Positions 26,689-35,060 of a stretch of 64,000 nt of DNA are shown here, one piece after another. Position 1 is the stretch's first letter. Every line of letters begins with the position of its first letter. Position numbers and translations under genes: made by a program. The notes below the pieces were generated by a model. The model did not search any database. It was given only the letters and a program-made list of their open reading frames with translations, and was not told the origin of the DNA. The DNA comes from Pseudomonas mandelii (GTDB lineage Bacteria > Pseudomonadota > Gammaproteobacteria > Pseudomonadales > Pseudomonadaceae), in the NCBI RefSeq assembly GCF_006438925.1, contig NZ_RCZA01000013.1, positions 210,477-274,476 of the forward strand. The letters run 5' to 3'.

Positions 26689-27450
26689 ATGCCGATCAAA
26701 TATGTCAGGAGCCTCACCGGGCGAAGGCGTACCACAACCGCAAACCGACAGCTTGGGTTTGCCTTGGCCTTCGTCGCGGGAGCAATCAACGCTGGCGGTT
26801 TCCTGGCAGTGCATCAGTACACCTCACACATGACAGGCATCGTCTCTTCGATGGCAGACAACAGTGTACTGGGAGCCTACGACCTGGTGCTTAGTGGCGC
26901 CGGCGCATTGTTGTCCTTTCTGGTTGGGGCTGCGTGCTCTGCAGTCATGGTCAATTACTCCCGACGCAGACGGTTGCACAGTGAATTTGCAGTGCCCCTC
27001 TTGTTCGAAGCCTTTCTGCTCATCTGCTTTGGATTTATGGGCGCTCAGCTTTCCACCGTGGATGGTTTGTTCGTGTCCGTCACCGTGATGCTGCTGTGTT
27101 TCATCATGGGTCTACAAAATGCGGTGATCACCAAAATTTCCAAAGCCGAAATCCGAACGACTCACATCACCGGCATCATCACGGATATCGGTATCGAGTT
27201 TGGAAAACTGTTTTATTGGAATGCCGTCAGCACATCGACCCATCCAAAAGTTCTCGCCAATCGGACCCGGCTCAAAATACTGATACTGCTCGCACTGAAT
27301 TTCTTCTTCGGCGGCGTGGTGGGTGCATTTGGCTTCAAACACATTGGTTACATCTCAACGGTACCGCTCGCGATGGTTCTGGTGACGCTGGCAATCGTGC
27401 CCGCCTTTGATGACGTCAGGCTTTTTGTCCGCCGCGTCATACGAAAGTGA
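26689..27450 (+). CDS. YoaK-like (DUF1275) membrane protein
   Basis: A 253-residue inner-membrane protein with six or seven hydrophobic segments. The family signature is visible: GFALAFVAGAINAGGFLAVH, YTSHMTGIVSSMADN and the later GLQNAVITKISKAEIRTTHI plus TGIITDIGIEFGKL. DUF1275 proteins are widespread small transporters or channels of unknown substrate. AAGGGTG lies before the ATG. It looks intact and monocistronic between relics. Confidence 0.87.
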   Translation: MPIKYVRSLTGRRRTTTANRQLGFALAFVAGAINAGGFLAVHQYTSHMTGIVSSMADNSVLGAYDLVLSGAGALLSFLVGAACSAVMVNYSRRRRLHSEFAVPLLFEAFLLICFGFMGAQLSTVDGLFVSVTVMLLCFIMGLQNAVITKISKAEIRTTHITGIITDIGIEFGKLFYWNAVSTSTHPKVLANRTRLKILILLALNFFFGGVVGAFGFKHIGYISTVPLAMVLVTLAIVPAFDDVRLFVRRVIRK

Positions 27451-27631
27451 GCCAACGACTTTTGATGAGCGCGAGTCCGCTGGTTTTGGCCTGGCGGTAC
27501 GACTACCAGAACGATTCGAGCCACAATTCGTGCTCTTTTATTCCTGCCTGAAAGCCACTTCAATATGTAACGCACAGACGTTCAAACACCTTACCGCCTC
27601 AAGACGAAAACGCTCCTTGTCACCGCAATGC

Positions 27632-27663
27632 ATTATCATTGTATGTTAATGTAATGCGCATAT
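27632..27663 (-). repeat. A+T-rich upstream element, copy 2
   Basis: On the reverse strand this 32-bp stretch matches the element at 29635-29666 at 26 of 32 positions, including the last TGATAAT. It lies directly upstream of the decayed RHH gene. Confidence 0.55.
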
Positions 27664-27674
27664 TCACAGAAGCA

Positions 27675-27840
27675 ATGACGGCACGCTTGACCCGGTAGCT
27701 CGCCCCGTAGCAGCAGCATCCTCGAGTAGTTCTGTGCGGCGCGAGATCTGACACCCTCTCAGGACGCCCGTCATTTGATCCGCGATGACCTGCGCAGTCA
27801 CGGCGCGGAGGATGAAACACAGCACACTGGCGCGGTGAAA
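27675..27840 (+). pseudogene. decayed copy of the ribbon-helix-helix gene
   Basis: ATG at 27675 is followed by TARLTR and then stop codons. In another frame, from about 27749, LTPSQDARHLIRDDLRSHG matches LTPSQVVRQLIRDYLETHG of the intact RHH gene at 24445. Stops and a frameshift prevent any product. Confidence 0.7.
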
Positions 27841-27938
27841 GCCGTCAGACCATCAACGCCTATCAGCAGACTCGTGACACCAGTCTCAATGACCCAATCA
27901 ATACAGCAGGCTGACAAAGCCCTGTTAAGGAAGAGACC

Positions 27939-28952
27939 ATGAGCAGAACAATCGCAATCATCAAGGGCGACGGCATCGGCCCTGAGATCATGCAAGCGAC
28001 GCTACGCGTACTCGATGCCCTTGACTGCAATCTTCGCTACGACTTCGTAGAGGCCGGCCTGGAGGCGCTGCAGCAACATGGGCAGTTGATGCCACCCGCC
28101 TCCATCGACACGATCGCCAAACATGGCATCGCACTTAAAGGCCCTCTGACGACACCGATTGGACGTGGGTTCTCATCGATCAACGTTCACCTTCGCCGCC
28201 ATTTCGATCTCTACGCCAATGTCCGACCAGCGATCAGTTTCCCAGGGACCCGTTCGCGCTTCGAAGATATCGACATCATCACGGTGCGCGAAAATACCGA
28301 GGGGGCGTACTTACCCGAAGGACAAAGTATTTCATCGGACGGCGAAGTCGCTTTGGCGAGCATTCGCGTCACACGCACAGCCTCCGAACGCATCGTGCGA
28401 TACGCGTTCGAGCTGGCTCGTAGCAAAGGCCGTAAGAAAGTTACCGCGGTGCACAAGGCCAATATCATCAAGTCTTGCTCCGGTTTGTTTCTTGAGGTCG
28501 CGCGTGAGGTTGCGGCGGATTATCCGGAGATCGAATTTCACGAGATGATCGTCGATAACGCCTGTATGCAGCTGGTGATGAATCCCCATCAATTCGATGT
28601 CATTGTCACCACCAACCTGTTTGGTGACATCCTTTCAGACTTGTGCGCAGGCCTGGTGGGTGGATTGGGCTTGGCGCCTGGGTCTAACATCGGCGCCGAT
28701 GCGGCCATCTTCGAAGCGGTCCACGGTTCGGCACCGGACATCGCGGGCAAGAACATCGCGAACCCCTGTGCATTGTTGTTGGCGGCTGCGGACATGCTTG
28801 ATCACCTATACATGGTAGACAAAGGGACACGCATCCGTACCGCTATCCGCGTTGTCCTGCAAACCTCCTGCGATCAAGTGACACCGGATATGGGGGGAAC
28901 CGGTACGACTGAGTCCTTCGCTGACGCCTTGGTGGCCTACTTGCGTGACTAG
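27939..28952 (+). CDS. isocitrate/isopropylmalate dehydrogenase family enzyme, NAD-type
   Basis: A 337-residue beta-decarboxylating dehydrogenase. It begins IIKGDGIGPEIMQATLRVLD. The substrate loop is GRGFSSINVHLRRHFDLYAN, with Ser and Arg residues as in isocitrate-type members, followed by ITVRENTEGAYLPEG. The metal-binding region is DNACMQLVMNPHQFDVIVTT and NLFGDILSDLCAG, and the adenine site is GSAPDIAGKNIANP. It most resembles NAD-dependent isocitrate dehydrogenases; homoisocitrate or tartrate/malate activity cannot be excluded. Intact, alone, with its own terminator. Confidence 0.88.
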   Translation: MSRTIAIIKGDGIGPEIMQATLRVLDALDCNLRYDFVEAGLEALQQHGQLMPPASIDTIAKHGIALKGPLTTPIGRGFSSINVHLRRHFDLYANVRPAISFPGTRSRFEDIDIITVRENTEGAYLPEGQSISSDGEVALASIRVTRTASERIVRYAFELARSKGRKKVTAVHKANIIKSCSGLFLEVAREVAADYPEIEFHEMIVDNACMQLVMNPHQFDVIVTTNLFGDILSDLCAGLVGGLGLAPGSNIGADAAIFEAVHGSAPDIAGKNIANPCALLLAAADMLDHLYMVDKGTRIRTAIRVVLQTSCDQVTPDMGGTGTTESFADALVAYLRD

Positions 28953-28963
28953 ATAGACATAAT

Positions 28964-28992
28964 CGCCAGCTCAGTCAGAGCTGGCGTTTTTA
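28964..28992 (+). terminator. rho-independent terminator after the dehydrogenase
   Basis: A perfect 9-bp stem, CGCCAGCTC and GAGCTGGCG, loop AGTCA, is followed by TTTTTATAT, 11 bases past the stop. Confidence 0.9.
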
Positions 28993-29072
28993 TATCAAGA
29001 CCTCGAAGCCATCATTAGTGACCAGGACCATCTGCTTCAATCTTTAAAATAAAACAAGGGCTTAACATTTAA

Positions 29073-29267
29073 TTACTTACTGCGATTTCTGCCATCGATT
29101 ATCGGCACCGCATAAGGGTATAGATGCGGAGCGTCAATACGCTCTTTCAACTTTGCCGCGTAGTCTTTTGCGCCCTGCTCATTGCGGAACTGAATTCGCC
29201 GGGCACCTACACACACGGACCATAGATCTTCACTCTGACTAGACAGATGTTCGACCCTGACAGACAT
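29073..29267 (-). CDS. 64-residue conserved hypothetical protein, intact module copy
   Basis: Begins MSVRVEHLSSQSEDLWSVCV and continues ARRIQFRNEQGAKDYAAKL. Short, soluble, mixed strand/helix, basic C-terminus (DGRNRSK). It follows the 76-residue gene at 24 bases in the same direction, so the pair is an operon. The other copy of this gene (25447) is dead. No function recognised. Confidence 0.65.
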   Translation of the reverse strand: MSVRVEHLSSQSEDLWSVCVGARRIQFRNEQGAKDYAAKLKERIDAPHLYPYAVPIIDGRNRSK

Positions 29268-29291
29268 GACGACACTCCAGGGAAAAAGAAT

Positions 29292-29522
29292 TCAAAAATG
29301 AATTTCAGCAACCTTGATACCGATTTCACGCAGTTCATGAATCAAATCATCAAGGTGTCGGAAGGGTTCAATCTCTTCGTTGTCATTGACCAGGAAAAAG
29401 CTTCGCCCTGCTTCCTTTTTAAAGAAGGCAATCCACTCCTGGGTGTTGGCCGGATTGGCGATTAAATGGGTGTCAAACTGAATACCTTCAACGTGTTTGA
29501 TTTTTACGTCCTCACGTTTCAT
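29292..29522 (-). CDS. 76-residue conserved hypothetical protein, module copy 2
   Basis: Starts MKREDVKIKHVEGIQFDTHL and ends LIHELREIGIKVAEIHF; by eye about four fifths of its residues are the same as the copy at 25192. The frame is open to 29642, but homology begins at the ATG at 29522. The upstream 32-bp element is also duplicated, so a whole promoter-gene-gene unit was copied and inverted. The differences are mostly conservative, which suggests selection on the protein. Confidence 0.75.
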   Translation of the reverse strand: MKREDVKIKHVEGIQFDTHLIANPANTQEWIAFFKKEAGRSFFLVNDNEEIEPFRHLDDLIHELREIGIKVAEIHF

Positions 29523-29634
29523 GCAGCTCTCCAAGCGCTCACGTATTTCCGTTCTCATGCGTGATTTTGCCTCCCTGCAATTGAGCAAAAAACTTCGTCC
29601 CAGCCTGAGGCAAGGGCGAGCAGATTGCCTTTCT

Positions 29635-29666
29635 ATTATCACTGCATGATAATATTATGCACATAT
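29635..29666 (-). repeat. A+T-rich upstream element, copy 3
   Basis: Matches 25071-25102 at 26 of 32 positions and 27632-27663 at 26 of 32. The reverse-strand core is CATGCAGTGATAAT. It lies about 113 bases before the 76-residue gene start. Confidence 0.6.
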
Positions 29667-30046
29667 GAGCCCTCGGAGGCTAGTCATGAGCAGAACCACC
29701 TAACCCATGAGGCACGCCGGCCAGAGCGGCCCCGCCCGATGCTTTGTCTTTGAACGCACACGACCTTGCGGGTGAACTTCAAGTGATAAAAGGCTCTGAC
29801 GGCCAGATCGAGAACAAAACCGAGCCATAAAAAGCTCTCGCGATCAACAATGAGCTATCAGCGCCATGCTTTGAAGGTAATTCTCTGTACGGGTCCAAAG
29901 TGACTTATTTGACCGAGATGATTGCACCTTGAAGTGCACATATGGCGTCATGCTCAAACGCATGAGATGAGTTCCTCGCCGCAACGGATCGCATTTGCTT
30001 TTGATTTACCGCCTACGGTTTCTGAATTTTAAGGACGAAAGTCATC
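29667..30046. other. gene-free stretch
   Basis: No gene supported. A short MSRTT frame at 29686 stops at once. The end contains AAGGACG, the ribosome site for the next gene. Confidence 0.45.
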
Positions 30047-30313
30047 ATGCGAAAAACAGAAATCATTATGTGTGTTCCGCTCAATGCGCCAACTCTGGAA
30101 CCCGGGCAGCAATTGCTGGTTTGCTTTGAGCTATGCGTCGTCGTCCAGCAGCGAGAAACGAAAATCTATCAGGTTGTGTTTGACTGCAAAGCACCTAAAA
30201 CAGCACGAATTCTTTGGACAGAGGACGAGTGGATTTTCATCGGCAGGCACAAGCAAAATGCTGAAAAAGATCCTTCGCTGGTTACATTTGTATCAACACT
30301 TAAAACTGAATAG
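30047..30313 (+). CDS. small hypothetical protein
   Basis: An 88-residue soluble protein with AAGGACG ten bases before its ATG. It starts MRKTEIIMCVPLNAPTLEPG and has hydrophobic and charged strands (LLVCFELCVVVQQRETKIYQ) that suggest a beta-rich domain. The C-terminus is EKDPSLVTFVSTLKTE. No family recognised. It ends 17 bases before IS21-like terminal repeats, so it may have been spared by an insertion. Confidence 0.5.
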   Translation: MRKTEIIMCVPLNAPTLEPGQQLLVCFELCVVVQQRETKIYQVVFDCKAPKTARILWTEDEWIFIGRHKQNAEKDPSLVTFVSTLKTE

Positions 30314-30329
30314 AGGGCTTCCTGTCGGC

Positions 30330-30372
30330 GCTGATTGAAAACTGACCCACCCTGCCGATTGAAAATTGACCC
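30330..30372. repeat. IS21-like terminal repeats
   Basis: Two 19-bp copies with starts 24 bases apart: GCTGATTGAAAACTGACCC (30330-30348) and GCCGATTGAAAATTGACCC (30354-30372), 17 of 19 identical. Repeated ends with a TGACCC core are typical of IS21-family elements. No transposase lies next to it, so it is a solo end. Confidence 0.55.
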
Positions 30373-30468
30373 TTGGGAAAAAGGTGATTTTCTCGGTGGT
30401 TGCGGCAGCTCATGTTCGAGCTGTTCTTGGATTAGGGCAGATCACTCTGCCCTCGGGTATCACCTGAT

Positions 30469-30655
30469 TCAGCATTCGATAATGTTCACCGCCAGACCGC
30501 CTCGCGCGGTTTCCTTGTACTTGCTTTTCATGTCTGCTCCCGTTTGACGCATGGTGCGGATCACCTTGTCGAGCGAGACGAAATGTTGCCCATCACCACG
30601 CAAAGCAAGGCGCGCGGCGTTGATGGCCTTCACCGAGCCCATGGCATTGATCTGA
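30469..30655 (-). pseudogene. L-serine dehydratase C-terminal scrap
   Basis: About 60 codons match the end of L-serine ammonia-lyase (SdaA/SdaB type): AINAARLALRGDGQHFVSLD, then VIRTMRQTGADMKSKYKETA and RGGLAVNIIEC before the stop. The first ~400 residues, including the iron-sulfur ligands, are missing except for the final Cys region. The break lies near 30655, and an IS end lies ahead of the stop. Confidence 0.85.
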
Positions 30656-30803
30656 CAGTTACCGGGTCTCCAGTCGTGCCTGTCAGGTCGAGCGTTGCTA
30701 AGTAGCTCTGTGTGTCAGTTTCGCCCCTCCTCGAAAAATAGATGTCCTAATAAGTTCGGTGCCACAGGCTGCTATCGGCCGATTCTGTTGAAAACAGTCG
30801 GCC

Positions 30804-31289
30804 ATGGTTTCCACGGCAGAAAAGTACGCGCTGGAGATTGAAATCTTTACTTTGAGCAGAGGATTCCGGGCTCAGATTTCGCGTAGCTGCGCGCAAAAAA
30901 GGCGTTTTCAGCAGTCAGTAAGCGGGCAGTCTGGAAGGACCGACTTTTTCAACACAATCGGCCAAAAGCAGACGGTCAGCGCGGTTCTGGTTTCGCCCGA
31001 TAGCGAATGCTCACAGCAGCAGATGCATGCCAACTCTAGCCATTCACCGCATGACCCAGCGGTAGTGATGTTCCTCTCTACTGAGCACTATCCCAATCTT
31101 ATTTCTTGGTCGGGATGGAAAGTCGAGCAACTTTGGTCACAGCGAGTGGTACCTCATGTAGAGGTAGGTTTTCCTGGAGATGTTAGCCTAGACATGATCA
31201 CTGAGGTGCATATTGGGGAAGACGCAAACCCGGAGGGCTTCTGCCGACTCACCGACCTTTATAATCGGTTGGAGCGAAACTCTGAGTGA
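30804..31289 (+). CDS. uncertain hypothetical frame over a dispersed repeat
   Basis: The frame is open for 161 codons. The first half reads through a dispersed repeat (near 30955, the CGGCCAAAAGCAG motif) and is unlikely to be protein. The second half, from about 31023, looks more like a protein: VVMFLSTEHYPNLISWSGWK, then VEVGFPGDVSLDMITEVHIG and a helix DLYNRLERNSE. If real, the start is probably inside (31023 or 31068). No family recognised. Confidence 0.3.
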   Translation: MVSTAEKYALEIEIFTLSRGFRAQISRSCAQKRRFQQSVSGQSGRTDFFNTIGQKQTVSAVLVSPDSECSQQQMHANSSHSPHDPAVVMFLSTEHYPNLISWSGWKVEQLWSQRVVPHVEVGFPGDVSLDMITEVHIGEDANPEGFCRLTDLYNRLERNSE

Positions 31290-31570
31290 AGCATGCACAT
31301 CAGCGATCTCCATCCATAACGGAAATGCCGAACAGCCCTACGGGGCTGCATCGGAAAGCGCTCATTGATTTCGGAGCCTTACTAACCGTTACATGTGTTT
31401 TATCGTCCATAAATCAGATACTTACCTAATTTAACTTTTTTCGTCTTTTTATGTGCGGAACGACTGAGTAACTCCCTTCCCGCATAGTCGTATTTCCATG
31501 GTAACGCCTCACGGCATGTGGCGCGTTGGTGCACAACATTCATGTACACCGACATCGGCGGCTGCCCTGT

Positions 31571-32444
31571 TGTCGCTGACCCAAAACTGACCCGGGTGTT
31601 CAACGGCTTCTGCTCACTTTTCGAGCAGGAGAACACAGGATGATCAGCATGGAAATATTGGGAAAAATCCGGCGGATGTACTTCCGCGACAAGCTCTCGC
31701 TGCACCAGATAGCCGAACGTACCGGGTTGTCGAGAAACACCCTTCGAAAATGGGTCAGAGCGCACGAAGCCACTCAGCCGGCGTACCAGCGGTGCGCGAC
31801 CGTCAATCAACTCAGCCCATTCCACGACACGCCGGAACAGGCACTGAAAGCCGATTCGTTCCGGGCAAAGCACAACCGCAGAAGTGCCAAAGCACTTTTC
31901 GAGCAGATCAAGGCCGAGGGTTATGACGGCGGCTACAGCCAGCTCACGGCGTTTGTACGCTCGTGGCGTGCCGCGTTTCGGCGTCTACGACAACATGAAA
32001 ACAGCTGTCGACAGGTCAATAAAGGCAAGGAGCGGTCGAAATGATGCCGATGCTGCAATGATTGCCAGCCACGAGCGCCTCTTTGATCGAGGTCAGGTCA
32101 GTTTTGGCTGGCAGCATTACATCCCATTCATCGAAGGGGACCTAAGACGTCACAGCAACGGTGATCGGATCATGATGCAGATACTGGCGGCTGTGCCCAT
32201 TGCCGGTTTCGACCCGGTGCTGGTAGCGGTAAAACGGGTGCTTGAGTCGGGAAGTCTGAACGCCGATCACATCTTAAATGTTCTCGCCCGACTCCCCGCT
32301 ACTGCACCGCCGCCTCTCGTAGAAACCAGCCTGCAACTCAAGATGGCTCCCGTTGCGGCCCACGGAGAAGCTTCGACGGCACCCTCGAATCTACGCACTA
32401 GTACTAGCGATCAAATGCGGCTTGAAGTTCTGCCTGACCGCTGA
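31571..32444 (+). mobile_element. IS21-family element remnant
   Basis: It begins with TGTCGCTGACCCAAAACTGA, an IS21-type end, 69 bases before the istA start. Only a deleted istA follows; istB and a right end are not found, and the remnant runs into the 3' end of the asparaginase gene. Confidence 0.75.
31640..32444 (+). pseudogene. istA: IstA transposase with internal deletion and frameshift
   Basis: The N-terminal helix-turn-helix part is present (KIRRMYFRDKLSLHQIAERT), followed by QLSPFHDTPEQALKADSFRA and EGYDGGYSQLTAFVRSWR. There the frame is lost. The C-terminal part is found in the next frame, from GVPRFGVYDNMKTAVDRS to DHILNVLARLP. Roughly 100 residues of the DDE core between are missing. 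Not functional. Confidence 0.85.
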
Positions 32445-33456
32445 TACCGCTCTGCAGCAAGAGCATGAGAAGCAGGCGCGCCTTTTGAGGGCTCAGATCG
32501 CCGGCCATCACTGCACCTGCTTCGTAGCTGGTCTTGCCGCCGCCAACGAAACCATAGACCGGCATCGTGCGGCCGTTGGGCACTCGGGTCGCAACCACCA
32601 CCGGTACGTTCTTCGAAAGGGCGTACTTGACCGCCTCGAACATAGAGACGTTCATGTTGCCCATGCCAACAGCTTGCACCACGATGCCTTTGGCACCCTG
32701 GTCGACGGCATAGCGCAGCAGCGATCCATCGGCCCCACCGAACATGGCTAGAATCTCTACGCGCGGCATCTCTGCGGTACCGATGTCGATATGCTGGCGG
32801 CGCAGCGGTGCGTTAGTGAAGATGACCTTGTCCTCCCAGACCTCGCCAAGAAAGCCGAAGTCACCAGACTTGAAGGTCTCGACATCTCCTGTGTGAGTCT
32901 TGGTGACGCTGCGCGCCGCATTGATCTGGTTGTTCATCGCCAACATCACGCCCTTGCCGCGGGCTTGCGCCGTGGTAGCAATGCGGATGGCATTGAGCAG
33001 GTTTCGCGGACCATCGAAATCGGGCGAGGATGCATTACGCTGCGCACCGATCAGGATCACCGGTTTGTCGGACTTGACGGTCAGGTCCAGCCAGTAAGCC
33101 GTTTCCTCCATCGTATCGGTGCCGTGCGCGATGACGACGCCGGCGACCTCGGGACGCGCGAGCGCATCATCAACGGCCTTAGTGAGACGTGTCCACCACT
33201 TCGCTTCGACATAGTTGGCCGACATGTTCGAGAAGTTGTTGACTTCGACGATCGCGTATTTGCCGGCATCCGGCACCGTCTGCATCAGGTCATCTCCCGA
33301 AATCGCGGGGACGACGCCTTTGGTCACCGGGTCGATCTTCATGGCTATCGTCCCGCCCGTGGCGATGAATTGCACCACAGGTTGTGCTTGGGCCGATGCA
33401 TCCATCGCCGCGAGGCATATCGCCAAAGTTACAAGCGTTTTTCTCAATGTCCTCAT
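32404..33456 (-). CDS. ansB: type II (periplasmic) L-asparaginase
   Basis: A 350-residue enzyme. Signal peptide MRTLRKTLVTLAICLAAMDA..AQA, then the first catalytic Thr loop VVQFIATGGTIAMKI and the second signature GVVIAHGTDTMEETAYWLDL with its Thr-Asp pair. Later blocks IGAQRNASSPDFDGPRNLLN and GKTSYEAGAVMAGDLSP are intact. It hydrolyses periplasmic asparagine (and often glutamine) to the acid and ammonia. The ATG at 33456 has no clear ribosome site, so the start is less sure. IS21 debris overlaps its 3' end but the C-terminus looks complete. Confidence 0.88.
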   Translation of the reverse strand: MRTLRKTLVTLAICLAAMDASAQAQPVVQFIATGGTIAMKIDPVTKGVVPAISGDDLMQTVPDAGKYAIVEVNNFSNMSANYVEAKWWTRLTKAVDDALARPEVAGVVIAHGTDTMEETAYWLDLTVKSDKPVILIGAQRNASSPDFDGPRNLLNAIRIATTAQARGKGVMLAMNNQINAARSVTKTHTGDVETFKSGDFGFLGEVWEDKVIFTNAPLRRQHIDIGTAEMPRVEILAMFGGADGSLLRYAVDQGAKGIVVQAVGMGNMNVSMFEAVKYALSKNVPVVVATRVPNGRTMPVYGFVGGGKTSYEAGAVMAGDLSPQKARLLLMLLLQSGISGQAELQAAFDR

Positions 33457-33954
33457 GCATGAATAGTTGCGCCCGTTGGCAACTTGGGTGGTTTTATCGC
33501 CATATCGCGTAGCCGAAGCGCTGAGAAGGGTTCCGATCGAAACTTCCATTCATCCATCCAAATTTTTTGTTGTGTTGGGATTGGGTTTTCAAGCAGCAAT
33601 GAGAATGTTGTTGCGACAAATCTTATGCGCTGCTGGTACCAGCGTCTATCTCACACGAGAAAATCTGAACATTCAGAAGGGGCATGGATGAAGACAATTG
33701 AAGAGTTGTGAACGGGACGACACTCTCCATAGAGTCCCATAGCAGAATGGGAAACCCCGAAAAGGATTGACCAGCGATAATCAACTCCTCAGCCGCCCAC
33801 ACAAGCTCTATCTACAGTTCTCTGCGCTGATCAGAAATCCAATTCCTTTGTCTGCTTTGATAGAGAAGTCATCGACCATCTCTCGAGCAATGCATACGAG
33901 CTTCTAAGGGTGTGTTTCTAAGAAGGTACATATCTAACGATTCACCAGTACCAG
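33457..33954. other. gene-free stretch
   Basis: No gene, RNA or strong repeat is supported in these 500 bases, apart from the asparaginase leader at the left edge. Confidence 0.45.
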
Positions 33955-34095
33955 ATGACTGGCCGTCTGCCAGAGCGTGACGTGATGCTGTTGTGGCTCA
34001 CTCACACCACTGGTATTCGTGTCACCGAGCTGGCCTTGCTGGAGATTGGCGACGTGCTGTATCCCAGCGGCTCTCGCGTGATGCGGAAAGACTAG
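33955..34095 (+). pseudogene. tyrosine recombinase fragment with catalytic box I
   Basis: Forty-six codons read TGRLPERDVMLLWLTHTTGI then RVTELALLEIGDVLYPSG. TGIRVTEL is the box I region containing the first catalytic Arg of tyrosine integrases. The flanks carry nothing of the rest. A box II scrap lies at 58236-58406, so these might derive from related enzymes. Confidence 0.65.
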
Positions 34096-34157
34096 CAAGC
34101 TTGCGGCTAGGGAGAGGTTCCTGGTTAGACTGGGACAGCTGTTCGCGGCTGAGAGAG

Positions 34158-34346
34158 ACGGTAACAAAAAGGTTTATCGAGTATGACCTCGAGCCTGAGA
34201 TTTTTGGTCGCCTTACGGATGAGGTTTCTCTTGAGCTATCTCTGATTGATGAGGCAGCTCACACAAAAAAGGGGCGCGCATATCTCAGTCGAGCGTGGCG
34301 CGAAGCGAACGACTTCACTCGGTCGCTTTTTACCTGTCACGACTGA
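34158..34346 (+). pseudogene. C-terminal remnant of an unknown protein
   Basis: The last 62 codons of an open frame read like protein: RFIEYDLEPEIFGRLTDEVS, then GRAYLSRAWREANDFTRSLF. Charged and helical. No start or family is visible, and a dispersed hairpin repeat begins at its stop codon. Confidence 0.35.
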
Positions 34347-34402
34347 CCGCTTTGGGTCGTTTTCTGCCTCTCGTCAAGGGCAATAATCGGCCAAAAGCAG
34401 TC
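34344..34402. repeat. dispersed hairpin repeat, copy at 34.3 kb
   Basis: About 59 bases starting TGACCGCTTTGGGTCGTTTT and ending AATCGGCCAAAAGCAGTC. The same pattern recurs at 45399-45454, in part at 30955 and 46543, and at the ends of the IS1182-like element. Confidence 0.7.
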
Positions 34403-35060
34403 AATTAAATTGCTCAGTCATCAGACGGCATCATCAAGACCGGCCCCTGTTGGGAAATTTATAAAGGCGTCTCAACGTTCATAGGCAACATGCCGTTTCG
34501 GTCGCAACTTCCCAATCGGATCCTGACACACATTTAAATGATACTAGCATCAACATTCCCACTGTGGTGGCGTCCAGTTCCAATAAATGCTTGGGTGACT
34601 CAATTCTAAAGTTGTCGATAGATGCCATGTTTTTGCCATAGGCGGGCCTCACCGCCATCGAAGAACAGTTGTCCGTCGGGCGGTTGAGTGCGGATGCAGG
34701 AGGTAGTTCATCTCCATCGAACACCGTTACGGATGAACTACTCCGCCTGCGCTGATAGCCGTATCAGGCCGGCAAAGCCAAAAATGAGCCCTGCGGTTCA
34801 CTAGCCGCCAATGCGGGGTCGACAAAACGCGGAGAGACTGGATAAATCCCGCCCCGCGTCCGAGCAATGCCGCCTGCAATGTGGACCGCATCCAAGGAGC
34901 GATGGTTATGTTCGCCAGCGAACAGACGAACAGCCCTCCAAGTCTCCACACTCAAGTTGAAAAGCTACGTCCACCAAGCGCTGCTCGGTGCTGGCGCAAT
35001 GCGTTGGCGCACCTATAAAAATGCACGCAATTGTATGATGCGTTTCAGGCTCAGGACCTT
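34403..35060. other. gene-free stretch upstream of the glucan synthase
   Basis: No gene is credible here. A reverse frame at 34764-34955 (MSVETWRAVRLFAGEHN) has no ribosome site or family. The right part must hold the promoter of the glucan synthase gene; its ribosome site is AGGAC before 35061. Confidence 0.4.

Noticed and set aside
30072..30338. alternative 88-codon frame overlapping the gene at 30047
   Set aside because: The 30047 frame has the ribosome site and better composition; the other is shifted and runs into the IS end.
31400..31873. 157-codon reverse frame
   Set aside because: Antisense to the istA remnant and to non-coding flank; no domain.
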